A stretch of DNA of 64,000 nt from Chloroflexota bacterium. Its GTDB lineage: Bacteria; Chloroflexota; Dehalococcoidia; DSTF01; RBG-16-68-14. The stretch is from NCBI GenBank assembly GCA_029262675.1, contig JAJCYW010000018.1:1-64000 (forward strand), read 5' to 3'. The notes beneath the pieces are model-generated. The model was not told where the DNA came from. It saw only the letters and a program-made list of their open reading frames with translations, and ran no database searches. Numbering within the stretch: position 1 is the stretch's first letter; every line of letters begins with the position of its first letter. A program made the translations under genes and the position numbers. This document shows positions 23,800 to 33,273 of this stretch, in pieces.

Positions 23800-24233
23800 T
23801 GGCAGTGGGACAGCGGCGGCGGGCCCGCATCGCCGCTCTGCAGTCGCTCTACGAAGGGGACACATCCACCCACACTCCGCAGGATTCCCTTGCCCACATC
23901 GCCGCCGACCAGAATCTCAAGCAGAACACCGCGGACTTCGCGCGGGCCCTAGTGGACGGCGTGCTGGCGCGCCGGGACGAGATCGATGGCATCATCGCGG
24001 CGGCCACTCCGGCCTGGCCACTGGACCAGATGCCCCCGATCGACCGCAATATTCTTAGGCTTGCCATCAGCGAGATGCTAGGTGATAATGGGACGCCGGT
24101 GGGCACCGTGATCAACGAAGCAGTAGAGCTGGCCAAGAGTTTTGGCAGCGAAAAGTCCGGAAGCTTCGTAAACGGTGTGCTCGGCTCTATTTCGAAGCAG
24201 AATATCGGCACGCACGCCGATCAACCGACCTAG
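23799..24233 (+). CDS. nusB: Transcription antitermination factor NusB
   Basis: 144 residues. NusB with NusE binds boxA RNA for rRNA antitermination. Signature helices '[15 protein letters not shown]' and, near residue 80, '[16 protein letters not shown]' followed by '[28 protein letters not shown]' (two parts of the conserved C-terminal block). Inserted between fabG and acpP, an unusual but seen arrangement in this phylum. Confidence 0.95.
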   Translation: MAVGQRRRARIAALQSLYEGDTSTHTPQDSLAHIAADQNLKQNTADFARALVDGVLARRDEIDGIIAAATPAWPLDQMPPIDRNILRLAISEMLGDNGTPVGTVINEAVELAKSFGSEKSGSFVNGVLGSISKQNIGTHADQPT

Positions 24234-24249
24234 GGAAGGGGGTGACCAG

Positions 24250-24510
24250 GTGGCAACGGTCTTTGAACGGATACGAGGACTCATCGTCGAACAGCTTGGC
24301 GCGGAAGAGGACCAAGTTGTTCCCGCCGCTTCATTCGTGGACGATCTTAACGCGGACTCACTGGACCTGGTGGAACTGATCATGTCCATGGAGGAGGAGT
24401 TCAGCCAAGGCAGCACGGCGATGGAGATCTCCGACGAGGATGCAGAGAAGATCGTCACGGTACAGGACGCCGTCGACTACCTGAAAGACCTGGGCGTAGA
24501 GGACGAGTAG
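24250..24510 (+). CDS. acpP: Acyl carrier protein
   Basis: 86 residues from a GTG at 24250 that has AAGGGGGTGA about six bases upstream; the open frame extends further 5' but overlaps nusB. The phosphopantetheine attachment serine is Ser37 in '[12 protein letters not shown]'. The acidic helix II and '[13 protein letters not shown]' C-terminal helix are typical. A small insert 'SQGSTAME' between helices II and III is longer than in E. coli. It works with FabD and FabG from the same operon. Confidence 0.95.
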   Translation: MATVFERIRGLIVEQLGAEEDQVVPAASFVDDLNADSLDLVELIMSMEEEFSQGSTAMEISDEDAEKIVTVQDAVDYLKDLGVEDE

Positions 24511-24586
24511 GCCCGGTTCGCCACCCGCCGCTCTCCACGCCGACGCAGGCGGACGCGACGGGCAGTAGAATCCGCCACCGGACACC

Positions 24587-24940
24587 GTGGACTTCCTAGG
24601 CATTGGCCTCCCCGAACTCGTAGTCATCCTCGCGCTCATTCTGATCGTGGTCGGTCCGGCTCGCCTGCCGGAGTTGGCCGCTCAGCTCGCCCGCTTCATT
24701 CGTACCGCTCGCAAGCTCAGCTCCCAGGTGACGCGGGAGTTCAACACGACGATGTCCGAACTGGAGCAAGAGTACGACGACATGAAGGGCGATTGGAAAG
24801 AGATAGGCCAAGGTATCGACAAGACTACCAGCGCCGTCACGGAGGAGCTAAACGCGACCGACAGCGACGTCCGCAAGGCGCTAGGCGACGCGAAGTCGGC
24901 GGCGGAAGGGCCGTCTAAGCCCGGCACGCCGGCTAAGTAG
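24587..24940 (+). CDS. tatB: Sec-independent translocase subunit TatA/TatB
   Basis: 117 residues starting at a GTG. N-terminal transmembrane helix with the family pattern 'GIGLPELVVILALILIVVGP' (Glu at position 10 and Gly-Pro hinge), then an amphipathic helix 'RLPELAAQLARFIRT' and a charged tail. Length and helix suggest TatB, but the group is hard to separate from TatA. tatC follows 12 bp later. The Tat pathway exports folded proteins across the cytoplasmic membrane. Confidence 0.85.
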   Translation: MDFLGIGLPELVVILALILIVVGPARLPELAAQLARFIRTARKLSSQVTREFNTTMSELEQEYDDMKGDWKEIGQGIDKTTSAVTEELNATDSDVRKALGDAKSAAEGPSKPGTPAK

Positions 24941-24952
24941 CCTCACGGTTAG

Positions 24953-25780
24953 ATGGCAGTCAACCCACCCGTGCCGGCCACGCCGGACGCGTCCAAAGGA
25001 CCCGATTCAAGCTCGCGCACCGTTACGATCCTGGAGCACCTGCAGGAGCTGCGCTACCGCGCGATGGTCTCTGCGGGCGCGCTCGTCGTCGGCGTTGGCG
25101 CCTCGCTCTGGCCGCTCACCGGCTACTTCATCGACTTCCTGAAGAAGCCTGCGGAAGACAGTAGGGAGAATTTCCAGCTCGTCTTCTTTGAACCGCTGGA
25201 AGGCTGGACGACGTACTTCAAGGTCTCCCTCCTCCTCGGCATCGCGATGGCGATGCCCGTGCTCGTTTACCAGCTACTGGCGTTCGTCAGTCCGGGGCTC
25301 ACCAAGAACGAACGGCGCTGGGTCTATCCGATCGCGATCGGCGCGTCGCTCTCTTTCGTCGCGGGCGTCGCGTTCGCCTACTACGTCGAGCTGCGACCGG
25401 CGTTGGGATTCCTGCTCAACCCACCGGAAGGAATCGGTGAGCCGCTGATCAGCGCCGGCAAGTACTTCGACTTCGTTACACGGCTGCTGCTGGTAACGGG
25501 ACTCGTGTTCGAGCTGCCGCTGGTGATCATGGGCATGGCGAAGATCGGCGTCGTGACATCGTCCAAGCTGCTGGGCTGGTGGCGCTACGCCATCATCTTC
25601 GCCTTCGTGCTGGCCGCGGTCGTGACGCCATCGATCGATCCCATTACGCAGTCGCTCGTGGCAGGGCCCATTATCGTGCTCTACTTCGCCGGCATCGGCC
25701 TGGCGAAGCTCGTCGAAGGAAGCCCCGTCATCCCGCCGCAAACGTCGTCGGGGACGCCGTCCGGGACGGGGACAAATTGA
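24953..25780 (+). CDS. tatC: Sec-independent translocase subunit TatC
   Basis: 275 residues with six predicted membrane helices. TatC is the twin-arginine signal receptor. Landmarks are 'TILEHLQELRYRAMVS' at the N-terminus, 'FEPLEGWTTYFKVSLLLGI' in the first periplasmic loop/helix 2, 'SPGLTKNERRWVYP', and 'TPSIDPITQSLVAGPIIVLY' near the end. Paired with tatA/B just upstream. C-terminal Ser/Thr/Gly-rich extension of about 20 residues. Confidence 0.94.
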   Translation: MAVNPPVPATPDASKGPDSSSRTVTILEHLQELRYRAMVSAGALVVGVGASLWPLTGYFIDFLKKPAEDSRENFQLVFFEPLEGWTTYFKVSLLLGIAMAMPVLVYQLLAFVSPGLTKNERRWVYPIAIGASLSFVAGVAFAYYVELRPALGFLLNPPEGIGEPLISAGKYFDFVTRLLLVTGLVFELPLVIMGMAKIGVVTSSKLLGWWRYAIIFAFVLAAVVTPSIDPITQSLVAGPIIVLYFAGIGLAKLVEGSPVIPPQTSSGTPSGTGTN

Positions 25781-25807
25781 CCGCGAAATTGACCGCGTCC
25801 GGGCCCC

Positions 25808-26203
25808 ATGCTACGATCGGCTACGAAATGGCGAGGCCCCCAGCTGGCACGTAATCGAGGCAGAACAGTCGCTACCGGCCTCGCGGGCGGCTTCTTCAGC
25901 GGACTCACCGGTGCGGGCGGCGGCGTGGTAATGGTGCCGCTGCTCACCACCCTGCTGAAGATGCCGCAGCACCGGGCTCACGGCACGTCGCTGGTGATCG
26001 TCATCTTCGTCGCGTCCGCAGGCCTGATCGGTTACGGCAGCACGAACAACGTAGAATGGAGCCTTGCGGTGTGGCTGGCTATGGGTAGCGCCACGGGGGC
26101 GTACGCGGGAGCGATCGCCATGTCCCGCATCGCGCCGCGCGCATTGCGTTTCACGTTCGGGCTCTTCCTGGTATCCGTCGCCATCAGGATGTTCTTCGTG
26201 TAG
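25808..26203 (+). CDS. TauE/SafE (TSUP) permease, N-terminal half-size protein
   Basis: 131 residues with about four membrane helices and the family motif 'GLAGGFFSGLTGAGGGVVMVPLL'-type glycine run (residues ~24-46). TSUP transporters usually have two such halves in one ~250-residue chain moving sulfite, sulfoacetate or organic anions. Here a stop follows the first half and a second half-size gene starts two bases later. The first 18 residues are basic and may be a wrong start; an internal start (e.g. near Met42) would cut into helix 1, so the long form is kept. Confidence 0.78.
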   Translation: MLRSATKWRGPQLARNRGRTVATGLAGGFFSGLTGAGGGVVMVPLLTTLLKMPQHRAHGTSLVIVIFVASAGLIGYGSTNNVEWSLAVWLAMGSATGAYAGAIAMSRIAPRALRFTFGLFLVSVAIRMFFV

Positions 26204-26205
26204 GC

Positions 26206-26607
26206 ATGTGGGAAGAGATATTTGCGCTCGTCATCGGATTCATCGGCGGCTTCGCGGGCGGCCTGCTCGGCGTCGGCGGCGGCGTGATCTACATACCGGC
26301 GATGGTGCTAGTGCTCGACGTCGACCAGCACCTGGCGCAGGGCGCGTCGCTCGCGGCCATCATCGCCACGGCCGCAATCGGCGGTACCACGCACTACCGT
26401 CGCGGCAACGTCGACGTGCCGACGGTGGTCTGGGTGGCGCCGGCCGCTGCAGGGGCCGGGCTGGGCGCGGCATTCCTCGCGGATGTGCTGGACGCCGATA
26501 CGCTCAGGCGGATCTTCGCCGCAGTGGCACTGTACTTTGGGGTGTCGATGATGTGGCGGGCCTGGCGAGAACAGCCAACCGCGGTAGCTGGAGAGGAGAC
26601 CGGCTAG
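26206..26607 (+). CDS. TauE/SafE (TSUP) permease, C-terminal half-size protein
   Basis: 133 residues, again with the motif 'FAGGLLGVGGGVIYIPAMV' and four membrane helices. It is homologous to the preceding gene and in a different reading frame (starting two bases after its stop), so the two probably assemble as a heterodimer equivalent to one full-length TSUP protein. A recent frameshift splitting one gene is possible, but both halves have sensible starts and stops. The stop is one base before the uracil-DNA glycosylase ATG. Confidence 0.78.
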   Translation: MWEEIFALVIGFIGGFAGGLLGVGGGVIYIPAMVLVLDVDQHLAQGASLAAIIATAAIGGTTHYRRGNVDVPTVVWVAPAAAGAGLGAAFLADVLDADTLRRIFAAVALYFGVSMMWRAWREQPTAVAGEETG

Positions 26608-26608
26608 C

Positions 26609-27223
26609 ATGACGACCGAGGCGATCGATCTCGATACACTCTCTGAGCAGATCGCGGGATGCACCAAGTGCGGGCTGGCGGCGAGCCGCACAAACGCCGT
26701 GCCCGGCTCCGGCAACCCGGACGCCGAGATCGTCTTCATCGGCGAAGGTCCGGGGTTCAACGAAGACAAACAAGGGCTGCCGTTCGTCGGCGCGGCCGGC
26801 AAGTTCCTCGATGAGCTGCTCGCGTCGATCAATCTCAGCCGGAAGGATGTCTACATCTGCAACGTCGTCAAGTGCCGGCCGCCGGAGAATCGCGACCCGC
26901 AGAGCGACGAGATCGACGCCTGCACGCCGTGGCTGACCCAGCAACTGGGGCTGATCAACCCGCGCATGATCGTCACGCTCGGCCGATTCTCGATGAGCCG
27001 CTACTTCCCCCGCGCGTCGATAAGCCGCATCCACGGCCAGGCCCAGGTCATCGACGGCGTGCTCGTTGTGCCGATGTACCACCCGGCCGCCGCGCTGCAC
27101 CAGGGCAGCCTCCGTAAGACGATCATGGAAGACTTCCAGAGGCTGCCAGCGCTGCTGGAGCAGGCGATGGCAGAGAACGCAGAGCCTCCAGAACCGGAAC
27201 CAATACAAATGCAACTACTATAG
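26609..27223 (+). CDS. udg: Family 4 uracil-DNA glycosylase (4Fe-4S)
   Basis: 204 residues. Removes uracil from DNA in base-excision repair. The four cluster cysteines Cys18, Cys21, Cys89 and Cys105 have the same spacing as in the Thermus enzyme. Motif A 'GEGPGFNEDKQGLPFVG' and motif B 'MYHPAAALHQ' are intact. Family 4 enzymes are common in thermophiles and in Actinobacteria/Chloroflexota that lack Ung. Starts one base after the TSUP gene; rnj follows 8 bp after its stop. Confidence 0.95.
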   Translation: MTTEAIDLDTLSEQIAGCTKCGLAASRTNAVPGSGNPDAEIVFIGEGPGFNEDKQGLPFVGAAGKFLDELLASINLSRKDVYICNVVKCRPPENRDPQSDEIDACTPWLTQQLGLINPRMIVTLGRFSMSRYFPRASISRIHGQAQVIDGVLVVPMYHPAAALHQGSLRKTIMEDFQRLPALLEQAMAENAEPPEPEPIQMQLL

Positions 27224-27231
27224 GAAGGCAT

Positions 27232-28890
27232 ATGGCAAAACAGAATAAGTTACGCATAATACCGCTTGGCGGTCTCGGCGAGATCGGCAAGAACATGATG
27301 CTGCTGGAGTACGGCGCGGATATCATCGCCGTCGATGCCGGCCTGATGTTCCCGACGGAGGAGATGCTCGGCATCGACCTTGTGATCCCGGACATCGGCT
27401 ACGTGCTGGACAGCGGCAAGAACTTCCTCGGCATCTTCCTGACGCACGGCCACGAAGACCACATCGGCGCGCTGCCGTACATCCTCCACCAGATCCAGGC
27501 GCCCGTCTACTGCACGCCGCTGACGGCAGGCCTGATCACGGTGAAGCTCAAGGAAGCCAAACTCCTCAAGGAGTCTGAGATCAACATCCTCAACCCCGGC
27601 GAGACGGCCACGGTCGGCCCGTTTACAGTCGAGCCGTTCGGCGTGGCACATAGCGTCCCGGACTCGACCGGCCTGGCGATTACGACGCCCGTCGGCAAAG
27701 TGATCCACACCGGCGACTTCAAGCTGGACCACACCCCCGTGATGGGCCAATCGACGGACCTGACCCGGCTGGCTCAACACGGCGAGGACGGCGTGCTACT
27801 GATGCTGGCCGACTCTACGTACGCGGAGATGCCCGGCTACACTCCGTCTGAACAGTTGGTGGGCGAAGCGTTGCACCGCATCATGGGCTCCTCCACCGGC
27901 CGCGTCATCGTCACGACGTTCGCGTCCCTCATCGCACGGGTGCAGCTCGTCATCGACGCCGCCGCCGACCACGGCCGCCGCGTGTTCGTAACCGGACGCA
28001 GCATGGAGGCCAACGTGCAGATGGCGCGCGACCTTGGCTACTTGAAGGTCCCTGACGGCATCATGGTCAACCCGCGTGAGCTGGCCAACATTCCGCACGA
28101 GAAGCTGGCCATCATCACCACAGGCAGCCAGGGCGAACCAACCTCTGCGCTTACGCGAATGGCGAACCAGGATCACCGCCATATAACTATTGTGCCCGGC
28201 GATACCGTGATCCTCTCCGCGAGCGCGGTTCCCGGCAACGAGTCGCTCGTGTACCGCACGGTCGACAACCTATTCCGGCTGGGTGCGCGCGTCCTCTACA
28301 ACCGCATCGCCGATGTCCACGTGCGCGGCCATGCGGCGCAGGAAGAGCTGAAGATCGTCCATTCGCTGGTGAAGCCGCAGTACTTCGTGCCGATCCACGG
28401 CGAGTACCGGCACATGGTGCTCCACGCGGACCTGGCGAATTCACTAGGCATGGAAGATGACAACATCTTCGTGCTCTCCGACGGTGATGTGCTGGAGCTG
28501 AACAAGGACGACGCCCGCGTCGTCGACCACGTGCCCGCCGACTTCGTCTACGTGGACGGCCTCGGCGTCGGCGAAATCGACCACGTCATCCTGCGAGACC
28601 GCCATCACCTGGCGAACGACGGCATGGTCGTCGTCATCCTCGCGGTCGAGAAGAACACGGGGCGCCTCGTCGGCGAGCCGGAGGTCGTCTCGAGGGGTTT
28701 CGTCGACATCGAGGAGTCAGAAGAGTTGCTCCGGCGAACGCGGCAGAAGGTGGTGGCCGCCCTGGAGGGCGCGGACCACGTCGCTGAGTGGAACGTGGAG
28801 AACGCTAAGGTCAAGGACGCGGTCGCCAAGTTCCTGTACGATGAAACGCGGCGGCGGCCTATGGTACTGCCCGTCACCGTGGAGGTGTAA
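27232..28890 (+). CDS. rnj: Ribonuclease J
   Basis: 552 residues, full length. Beta-CASP metallo-beta-lactamase nuclease with both 5'-exo and endo activity, central to mRNA decay and rRNA maturation in bacteria without RNase E. Zinc motif 'THGHEDHIG' (His72, His74, Asp76, His77); beta-CASP motifs include 'ALAITTPVGKVIHTGDFKLD', 'MANQDHRHI' and 'HVRGHAAQEELK'; a C-terminal domain of about 100 residues follows. A ribosome site (AGGAAGG) precedes the ATG. The lipoprotein protease gene follows after 6 bp. Confidence 0.96.
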   Translation: MAKQNKLRIIPLGGLGEIGKNMMLLEYGADIIAVDAGLMFPTEEMLGIDLVIPDIGYVLDSGKNFLGIFLTHGHEDHIGALPYILHQIQAPVYCTPLTAGLITVKLKEAKLLKESEINILNPGETATVGPFTVEPFGVAHSVPDSTGLAITTPVGKVIHTGDFKLDHTPVMGQSTDLTRLAQHGEDGVLLMLADSTYAEMPGYTPSEQLVGEALHRIMGSSTGRVIVTTFASLIARVQLVIDAAADHGRRVFVTGRSMEANVQMARDLGYLKVPDGIMVNPRELANIPHEKLAIITTGSQGEPTSALTRMANQDHRHITIVPGDTVILSASAVPGNESLVYRTVDNLFRLGARVLYNRIADVHVRGHAAQEELKIVHSLVKPQYFVPIHGEYRHMVLHADLANSLGMEDDNIFVLSDGDVLELNKDDARVVDHVPADFVYVDGLGVGEIDHVILRDRHHLANDGMVVVILAVEKNTGRLVGEPEVVSRGFVDIEESEELLRRTRQKVVAALEGADHVAEWNVENAKVKDAVAKFLYDETRRRPMVLPVTVEV

Positions 28891-28896
28891 AGAGCC

Positions 28897-30429
28897 ATGA
28901 CAGCACGCAGAGCGAGATTCGCCGCACCGCTCTTCGCCGCCCTGGCGACCCTCGCCGCGCTCACCGTAGCGCTGGCGGCCTGCGGCGGCGGCGGAGGCGA
29001 CGAACAGCCCACCACGACGCCGGATGACGCCGCGGCCCCCACGCCCACCGTCGCAGAGGCGCCTGCGATCGCAGACCTGGCGCAGTCCGTCGTCCAGATC
29101 GTCGCCCTCGAGGCAGACTTCCAACCGGTCTGGACGGGCTCCGGCACCGTCATAACGGGAGACGGACTGATCCTGACCAACGCGCACGTCGTCGACGACC
29201 GCCTTGATGAGTACGACTTGCTGGGTGTTGCGATTACGGACCGCACCGACCAGCCGCCTGAGCCGGCGTTCCTGGCGGAGATCACAGCCGTCGACTACGC
29301 GCTGGACCTGGCCGTGATCCGCATCGTCACAGACCTGGATGGCAACGCCGCCAGCCCCAGCCTGCGACCGATCCGCCTGGGCGACTCGGAGCAAGTCGAG
29401 CTGGGCGACACAATTCGCATCCTCGGCTTCCCGGGCATCGGCGGCGAAACGATCACGTTCACGGAGGGAGCGATCAGCGGCTTCACGGCGCAGCGCGCCG
29501 TCGCCGATAGGGCCTGGATCAAGACGGACGCAACCATCTCCGGCGGCAACAGCGGCGGCCTGGCCGCGAACGAGGCCGGCGAAATCATCGGCGTGCCGAC
29601 GATCGTCGGCTCCGGCCAGGGGTCCGAGTCTATCGTCGATTGCCGCTTCGTGGTCGATACGAACCGCGACGGCTCAGTAGACGGCAGTGACGACTGCGTG
29701 CCCGTCGGCGGGTTCATTAACGGCCTGCGTCCGATCGCCCTCGCCCTGCCGCTGATCGATGCCGCGCAGGCCGGCCAGACCTATGTGTCGTCGTTTGCGC
29801 AGGAATCCGACCCGGCCGGCACCTTCGACGCGGAGGACATCGACTTCGATAGCTTTGTCTTCGCGGACGGCGTCACGGAGGACGACAGACCAACCAACGT
29901 CGTGGCATCGCTGCCGTCCGGCGCGACGGACGTCTGCGCGTTCTGGGACTACACCAGCATGGCGGACGGCGTGTCGTGGGAGGCGCTCTGGTTCGTCAAC
30001 GGAGAGCTGAACAACGCCGGCAGCATCATCGACGCGACCTGGGTCGGCGGCGAGTCCGGCAACTGGTGGGTCTGTCTCTTCAACGAGCAGGGGCTCGTGG
30101 ACGGCTTTTACGAAATCGTGATCTCTGTAGAAGGCGATAACGAGGCCGCCGACGGCGTCTTCGTCGGCGGCGACCACGAGATCGTCGCGTTCGACCTGGA
30201 TGTCCAAACGGCTGTACCCGCCTGCTTCGTGTTCCTCTCGCCGTCGCAAGCCGAAAACTGGGGCAACGACGAGCTCGGCGCTTCGGAGCTAATCGAGCCC
30301 GGCGACGTCCGGACGTTCCCGCTCCCGGCTGGCGTCTACGACCTGCTGGTGCTGGACTGCGAAGCGGAGACGCTGGCCGAAGAGTACGAGATGGACGTAA
30401 CGGTCGGCGGCACGTACACGCTGCGCTAG
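28897..30429 (+). CDS. Lipoprotein trypsin-like serine protease with C-terminal beta domains
   Basis: 510 residues. Lipobox 'ALAAC' with Cys29, then a Gly/Thr/Pro-rich linker and an S1 (DegP/HtrA-like) protease domain. The triad is His97 (TNAHVVDD), Asp137 (ALDLAVIRI) and Ser219 (ISGGNSGG). There is no PDZ domain; instead residues ~265-510 hold two beta-rich modules ('TNVVASLPSGATDVCAFWDY', 'FYEIVISVEGDNEAADGVF', 'TFPLPAGVYDLLVLDCE') of unknown function, perhaps substrate or wall binding. A calcium-loop-like 'DTNRDGSVDGSDDC' lies within the protease domain. Anchored outside the cytoplasmic membrane. Confidence 0.88.
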   Translation: MTARRARFAAPLFAALATLAALTVALAACGGGGGDEQPTTTPDDAAAPTPTVAEAPAIADLAQSVVQIVALEADFQPVWTGSGTVITGDGLILTNAHVVDDRLDEYDLLGVAITDRTDQPPEPAFLAEITAVDYALDLAVIRIVTDLDGNAASPSLRPIRLGDSEQVELGDTIRILGFPGIGGETITFTEGAISGFTAQRAVADRAWIKTDATISGGNSGGLAANEAGEIIGVPTIVGSGQGSESIVDCRFVVDTNRDGSVDGSDDCVPVGGFINGLRPIALALPLIDAAQAGQTYVSSFAQESDPAGTFDAEDIDFDSFVFADGVTEDDRPTNVVASLPSGATDVCAFWDYTSMADGVSWEALWFVNGELNNAGSIIDATWVGGESGNWWVCLFNEQGLVDGFYEIVISVEGDNEAADGVFVGGDHEIVAFDLDVQTAVPACFVFLSPSQAENWGNDELGASELIEPGDVRTFPLPAGVYDLLVLDCEAETLAEEYEMDVTVGGTYTLR

Positions 30430-30436
30430 ATACGCC

Positions 30437-30547
30437 ATGCCGGCTACCGCCGGCGCAGCGAGCGAATTCGAGGCGCAGGTACGGATCGCCAGGCACCCGA
30501 AGCAGATCCGTGACTTCATGACAGACATGGTTTCGCCGGCCCGCTGA
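30437..30547 (+). CDS. Possible 36-residue small ORF in the protease-ftsK gap
   Basis: The 294-bp gap between the lipoprotein protease and ftsK holds one short open frame beginning eight bases after the protease stop (MPATAGAASEFEAQVRIARH...). It has no clear ribosome site, and the start lies in a small GCCGG/CCGGC stem. No homologue is recognised. The rest of the gap (30548-30660) shows only a -10-like element. Reported as weak; it may be non-coding. Confidence 0.15.
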   Translation: MPATAGAASEFEAQVRIARHPKQIRDFMTDMVSPAR

Positions 30548-30647
30548 CGGCGTTCCGCGCGCATTCAGCACGCCGCAGCCGAATCTGGGCATTTGCGCAG
30601 GTGCGTATACCCTAGCTCTGACACTGGTCGAATCTTCCCACTCGTGG

Positions 30648-30653
30648 TATACT
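30648..30653 (+). promoter_or_regulatory. ftsK: -10 element upstream of ftsK
   Basis: GGTATACTG contains TATACT at 30648-30653, but no good -35 is seen. If used, transcription begins near 30660, which makes the upstream TTG at 30664 an unlikely start and favours the TTG at 30724. Confidence 0.35.
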
Positions 30654-30723
30654 GCGCAGCGAGTTGCCGGTACGCCGGGGTGGGCGGTCGGTAGCTGGCC
30701 CGACTGAGGCGGGCGAGGTTGCC

Positions 30724-33192
30724 TTGACGAAAGTACGTGCGCGTCCCGGTCCCAAGGCGAGGGCCAAGGCCCCCACCACCCGTTCCGGCAGGCCGAACGT
30801 CGGCCGGCGCCGGTCGCGGCCGTCTCCTCTCGGATCGCTCTTCGGGTTCCTCTTCCGCCTGGAAGCCATCGGCATCGCCCTCCTCGTACTGGCACTTTTC
30901 TCCATTCCGTGGCTCGTACCCAGCGCCCGCGGCGCAACGGACCTGCGCGACAGTCTGGTGCGGACGTTCGGTCTCATGGTATTCAGCATCATCGGCCTCA
31001 TCGCCTACGTTGGCCTCGCCGTATTCCGCCGCAGGCTGGACGAAGCGTTCACCAGCTGGCGGCCGTGGCTGATCGCCGGCCTGCTTGCCACGTTCACCAG
31101 CGGGCTGCTCGGCTTCTTCCGGCCGCAGTGGCAGCTTGGCAACGTGCGACTGCAGGACGTGACGGCCGGCGGCGACCTGGGCTACCTGATGGCAGGGAGC
31201 CTGCCCGGCATCGCCGTGTGGCTGGCGATTGGCGCAACAGCGTTCGCCGTGGTCACGCCCACGGGCGCGGAATCCACCGCCCGCGCGCTGGGCCGTGCCA
31301 TCCAGGCGGTCTGGCGCTGGGGCATCCCTCTGCGAGTCTGGCGCTCGGCGCACGCGCTGACGCAGCTCGTCTTCCCGACACACACACCCCCCCACGGCAC
31401 GGAGAAGGTACCGCTGGACAGCGTCATCTGGGCACAACACGCCGAGCCGGAGAGCGCCGCAGTGGCCCACCAGGAATCGGAACCAATGGAGGCACCGCCG
31501 CTTAGAGCGCCGCCGCCCCCGCCGGAGAAGGGCGAGCAGGTCCCGCTGCCACTGGACGGCGACGACGATTATGTCGCCGGCGACGTGGCGGCGAACGGCC
31601 GCAAGTCGGCGGCGGGCTGGCAGTTGCCGGAGCTTGGCATGCTGCGAGACGTCGGCCCGCAGGAAGGCCACGCGGACAACGCCGACCGCGCGCGGGTGAT
31701 CGTGGAGACGCTGGCGTCGTTCGGCGTCGACGCGCGCGTCGTGCAGGTCAACGAAGGCCCCACCGTCACGCAGTTCGGCATCGAGCCGGGCTGGGAGATC
31801 AAGACGAAGCGCGTGCCGGAGCGGGACGAGGCCGGGCGGCCGCTGCTGGAGCGCGACGGCAGCCCAAAGGTGAAAATTGAGGAGGTCTCCCGCACGCGCG
31901 TGCGCATCAACCAGATCACCGCGCTGGCGAACGACATGGCGCTGGCCCTGGCAGCGCCGTCGCTGCGGATCGAATCGCCGGTACCGGGCAAGCCGTTCGT
32001 CGGCATCGAGGTACCCAACCACAGCGCGGCGCTCGTCACCCTGCGCAGCGTGATCGAATCAAAGCAGTTTGCCCGGCTGTCGAACCGCTCGCGCATAACG
32101 CTGGCGCTGGGACAGAGCGTGGCCGGGGAGCCGAGCGTCGCGGACCTGGCGAAGATGCCCCACCTCCTGATCGCCGGCGCGACCGGCAGCGGCAAGAGCG
32201 TCTGCATCAACGCCATCATCGCCTGCATCCTGATGCACGCCTCTCCGGAAGAGGTGCGCCTCGTCATGATCGACCCGAAGCGGGTGGAGCTAGCGCCGTT
32301 CGCGAATATCCCCCACCTAGCGTTTTCCTCCATCATCACGGAGATGGACCAGGTGGTCGGCACGCTGCAGGCCGTCATCCACGAGATGGAGAGCCGCTAC
32401 CGCCGCTTCGCGCAGATCGGCGCGCGCAACATCGAGACCTACAACAAGCACGAAGCCTGCCCCAGCAAGCTCCCCTACTGGGTTCTCATCATCGACGAAC
32501 TGGCAGACCTGATGATGGCGGCCCCGTACGAGGTGGAGAAGCAGATCTGCCGGCTCGCCCAGCTAGCGCGGGCGACGGGCATCCACCTGATCGTCGCCAC
32601 GCAGCGGCCGTCGGTCGATGTCGTCACCGGCCTGATCAAGGCCAACTTCCCGACCCGCATCGCCTTCGCGATGAGCTCCCAGGTCGACTCCCGGACGGTC
32701 CTCGACACCGCGGGCGCGGAGAAGTTGCTAGGTCGCGGCGACGCGCTCTACCTACCGACCGACGCCGCCAAGCCGCGCCGGCTCCAGGGCGTCTATGTCT
32801 CCGACGAGGAAGTCCAGCAGCTCGTCGACTTCTGGACGCAGGACCGATTCGAGAACGTGGAGCGCAAGGTCTTCGACGAACTGCTGGACGAGGCGCAGTC
32901 CGAACTCGCAGAAGCGCAGGTCGAGGCCGACGCGGATCCGATCGTCCAGCGGGCCATCGAGTTGGCACGCGAGCACCGCACCGTGAGCACATCGATGCTA
33001 CAGCGGCGGCTCCGCATCGGCTACCCCCGCGCGGCCCGCATCATGGACGAGCTGGAAGACCGCGGCGTCGTCGGTCCCGCGGAAGGCGCGGGCAGCCGGG
33101 AAGTGCTAATGGGCAACCTGCCGCCGATCCCTGCGGCGCTAAAGGAAGACCCGCAAGAGCAGACCCCAAATCAGAACAAGATCCAGGTCTGA
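30724..33192 (+). CDS. ftsK: DNA translocase FtsK/SpoIIIE
   Basis: 822 residues from the TTG at 30724, which has GAGG five bases upstream; the frame is open back to 30664. FtsK pumps chromosomal DNA at the division septum toward dif. Basic N-terminus, four membrane helices (about residues 40-185), a Pro/Glu-rich linker, then the motor: alpha domain ('FGVDARVVQVNEGPTVTQFGIEPG'-type block), Walker A 'GATGSGKS' near residue 485, Walker B 'WVLIIDELADLMM', and 'ATGIHLIVATQRPSVDVVTG'. The last ~65 residues are the winged-helix gamma domain ('TVSTSMLQRRLRIGYPRAARIM') that reads KOPS-like sites. All motifs are intact. Confidence 0.96.
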   Translation: MTKVRARPGPKARAKAPTTRSGRPNVGRRRSRPSPLGSLFGFLFRLEAIGIALLVLALFSIPWLVPSARGATDLRDSLVRTFGLMVFSIIGLIAYVGLAVFRRRLDEAFTSWRPWLIAGLLATFTSGLLGFFRPQWQLGNVRLQDVTAGGDLGYLMAGSLPGIAVWLAIGATAFAVVTPTGAESTARALGRAIQAVWRWGIPLRVWRSAHALTQLVFPTHTPPHGTEKVPLDSVIWAQHAEPESAAVAHQESEPMEAPPLRAPPPPPEKGEQVPLPLDGDDDYVAGDVAANGRKSAAGWQLPELGMLRDVGPQEGHADNADRARVIVETLASFGVDARVVQVNEGPTVTQFGIEPGWEIKTKRVPERDEAGRPLLERDGSPKVKIEEVSRTRVRINQITALANDMALALAAPSLRIESPVPGKPFVGIEVPNHSAALVTLRSVIESKQFARLSNRSRITLALGQSVAGEPSVADLAKMPHLLIAGATGSGKSVCINAIIACILMHASPEEVRLVMIDPKRVELAPFANIPHLAFSSIITEMDQVVGTLQAVIHEMESRYRRFAQIGARNIETYNKHEACPSKLPYWVLIIDELADLMMAAPYEVEKQICRLAQLARATGIHLIVATQRPSVDVVTGLIKANFPTRIAFAMSSQVDSRTVLDTAGAEKLLGRGDALYLPTDAAKPRRLQGVYVSDEEVQQLVDFWTQDRFENVERKVFDELLDEAQSELAEAQVEADADPIVQRAIELAREHRTVSTSMLQRRLRIGYPRAARIMDELEDRGVVGPAEGAGSREVLMGNLPPIPAALKEDPQEQTPNQNKIQV

Positions 33193-33273
33193 CCGCTATC
33201 CGCACGGGGCAACAGCCCGTAGCCCATGAGTAGGCTATACTCGTCTGGGAGCAGAATCCGAGACGAATTGCCA

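Noticed and set aside
30080..32022. Long minus-strand frames across the protease and ftsK
   Set aside because: Arg/Ala/Gly-rich shadow translations caused by high GC at third positions of the real plus-strand genes.
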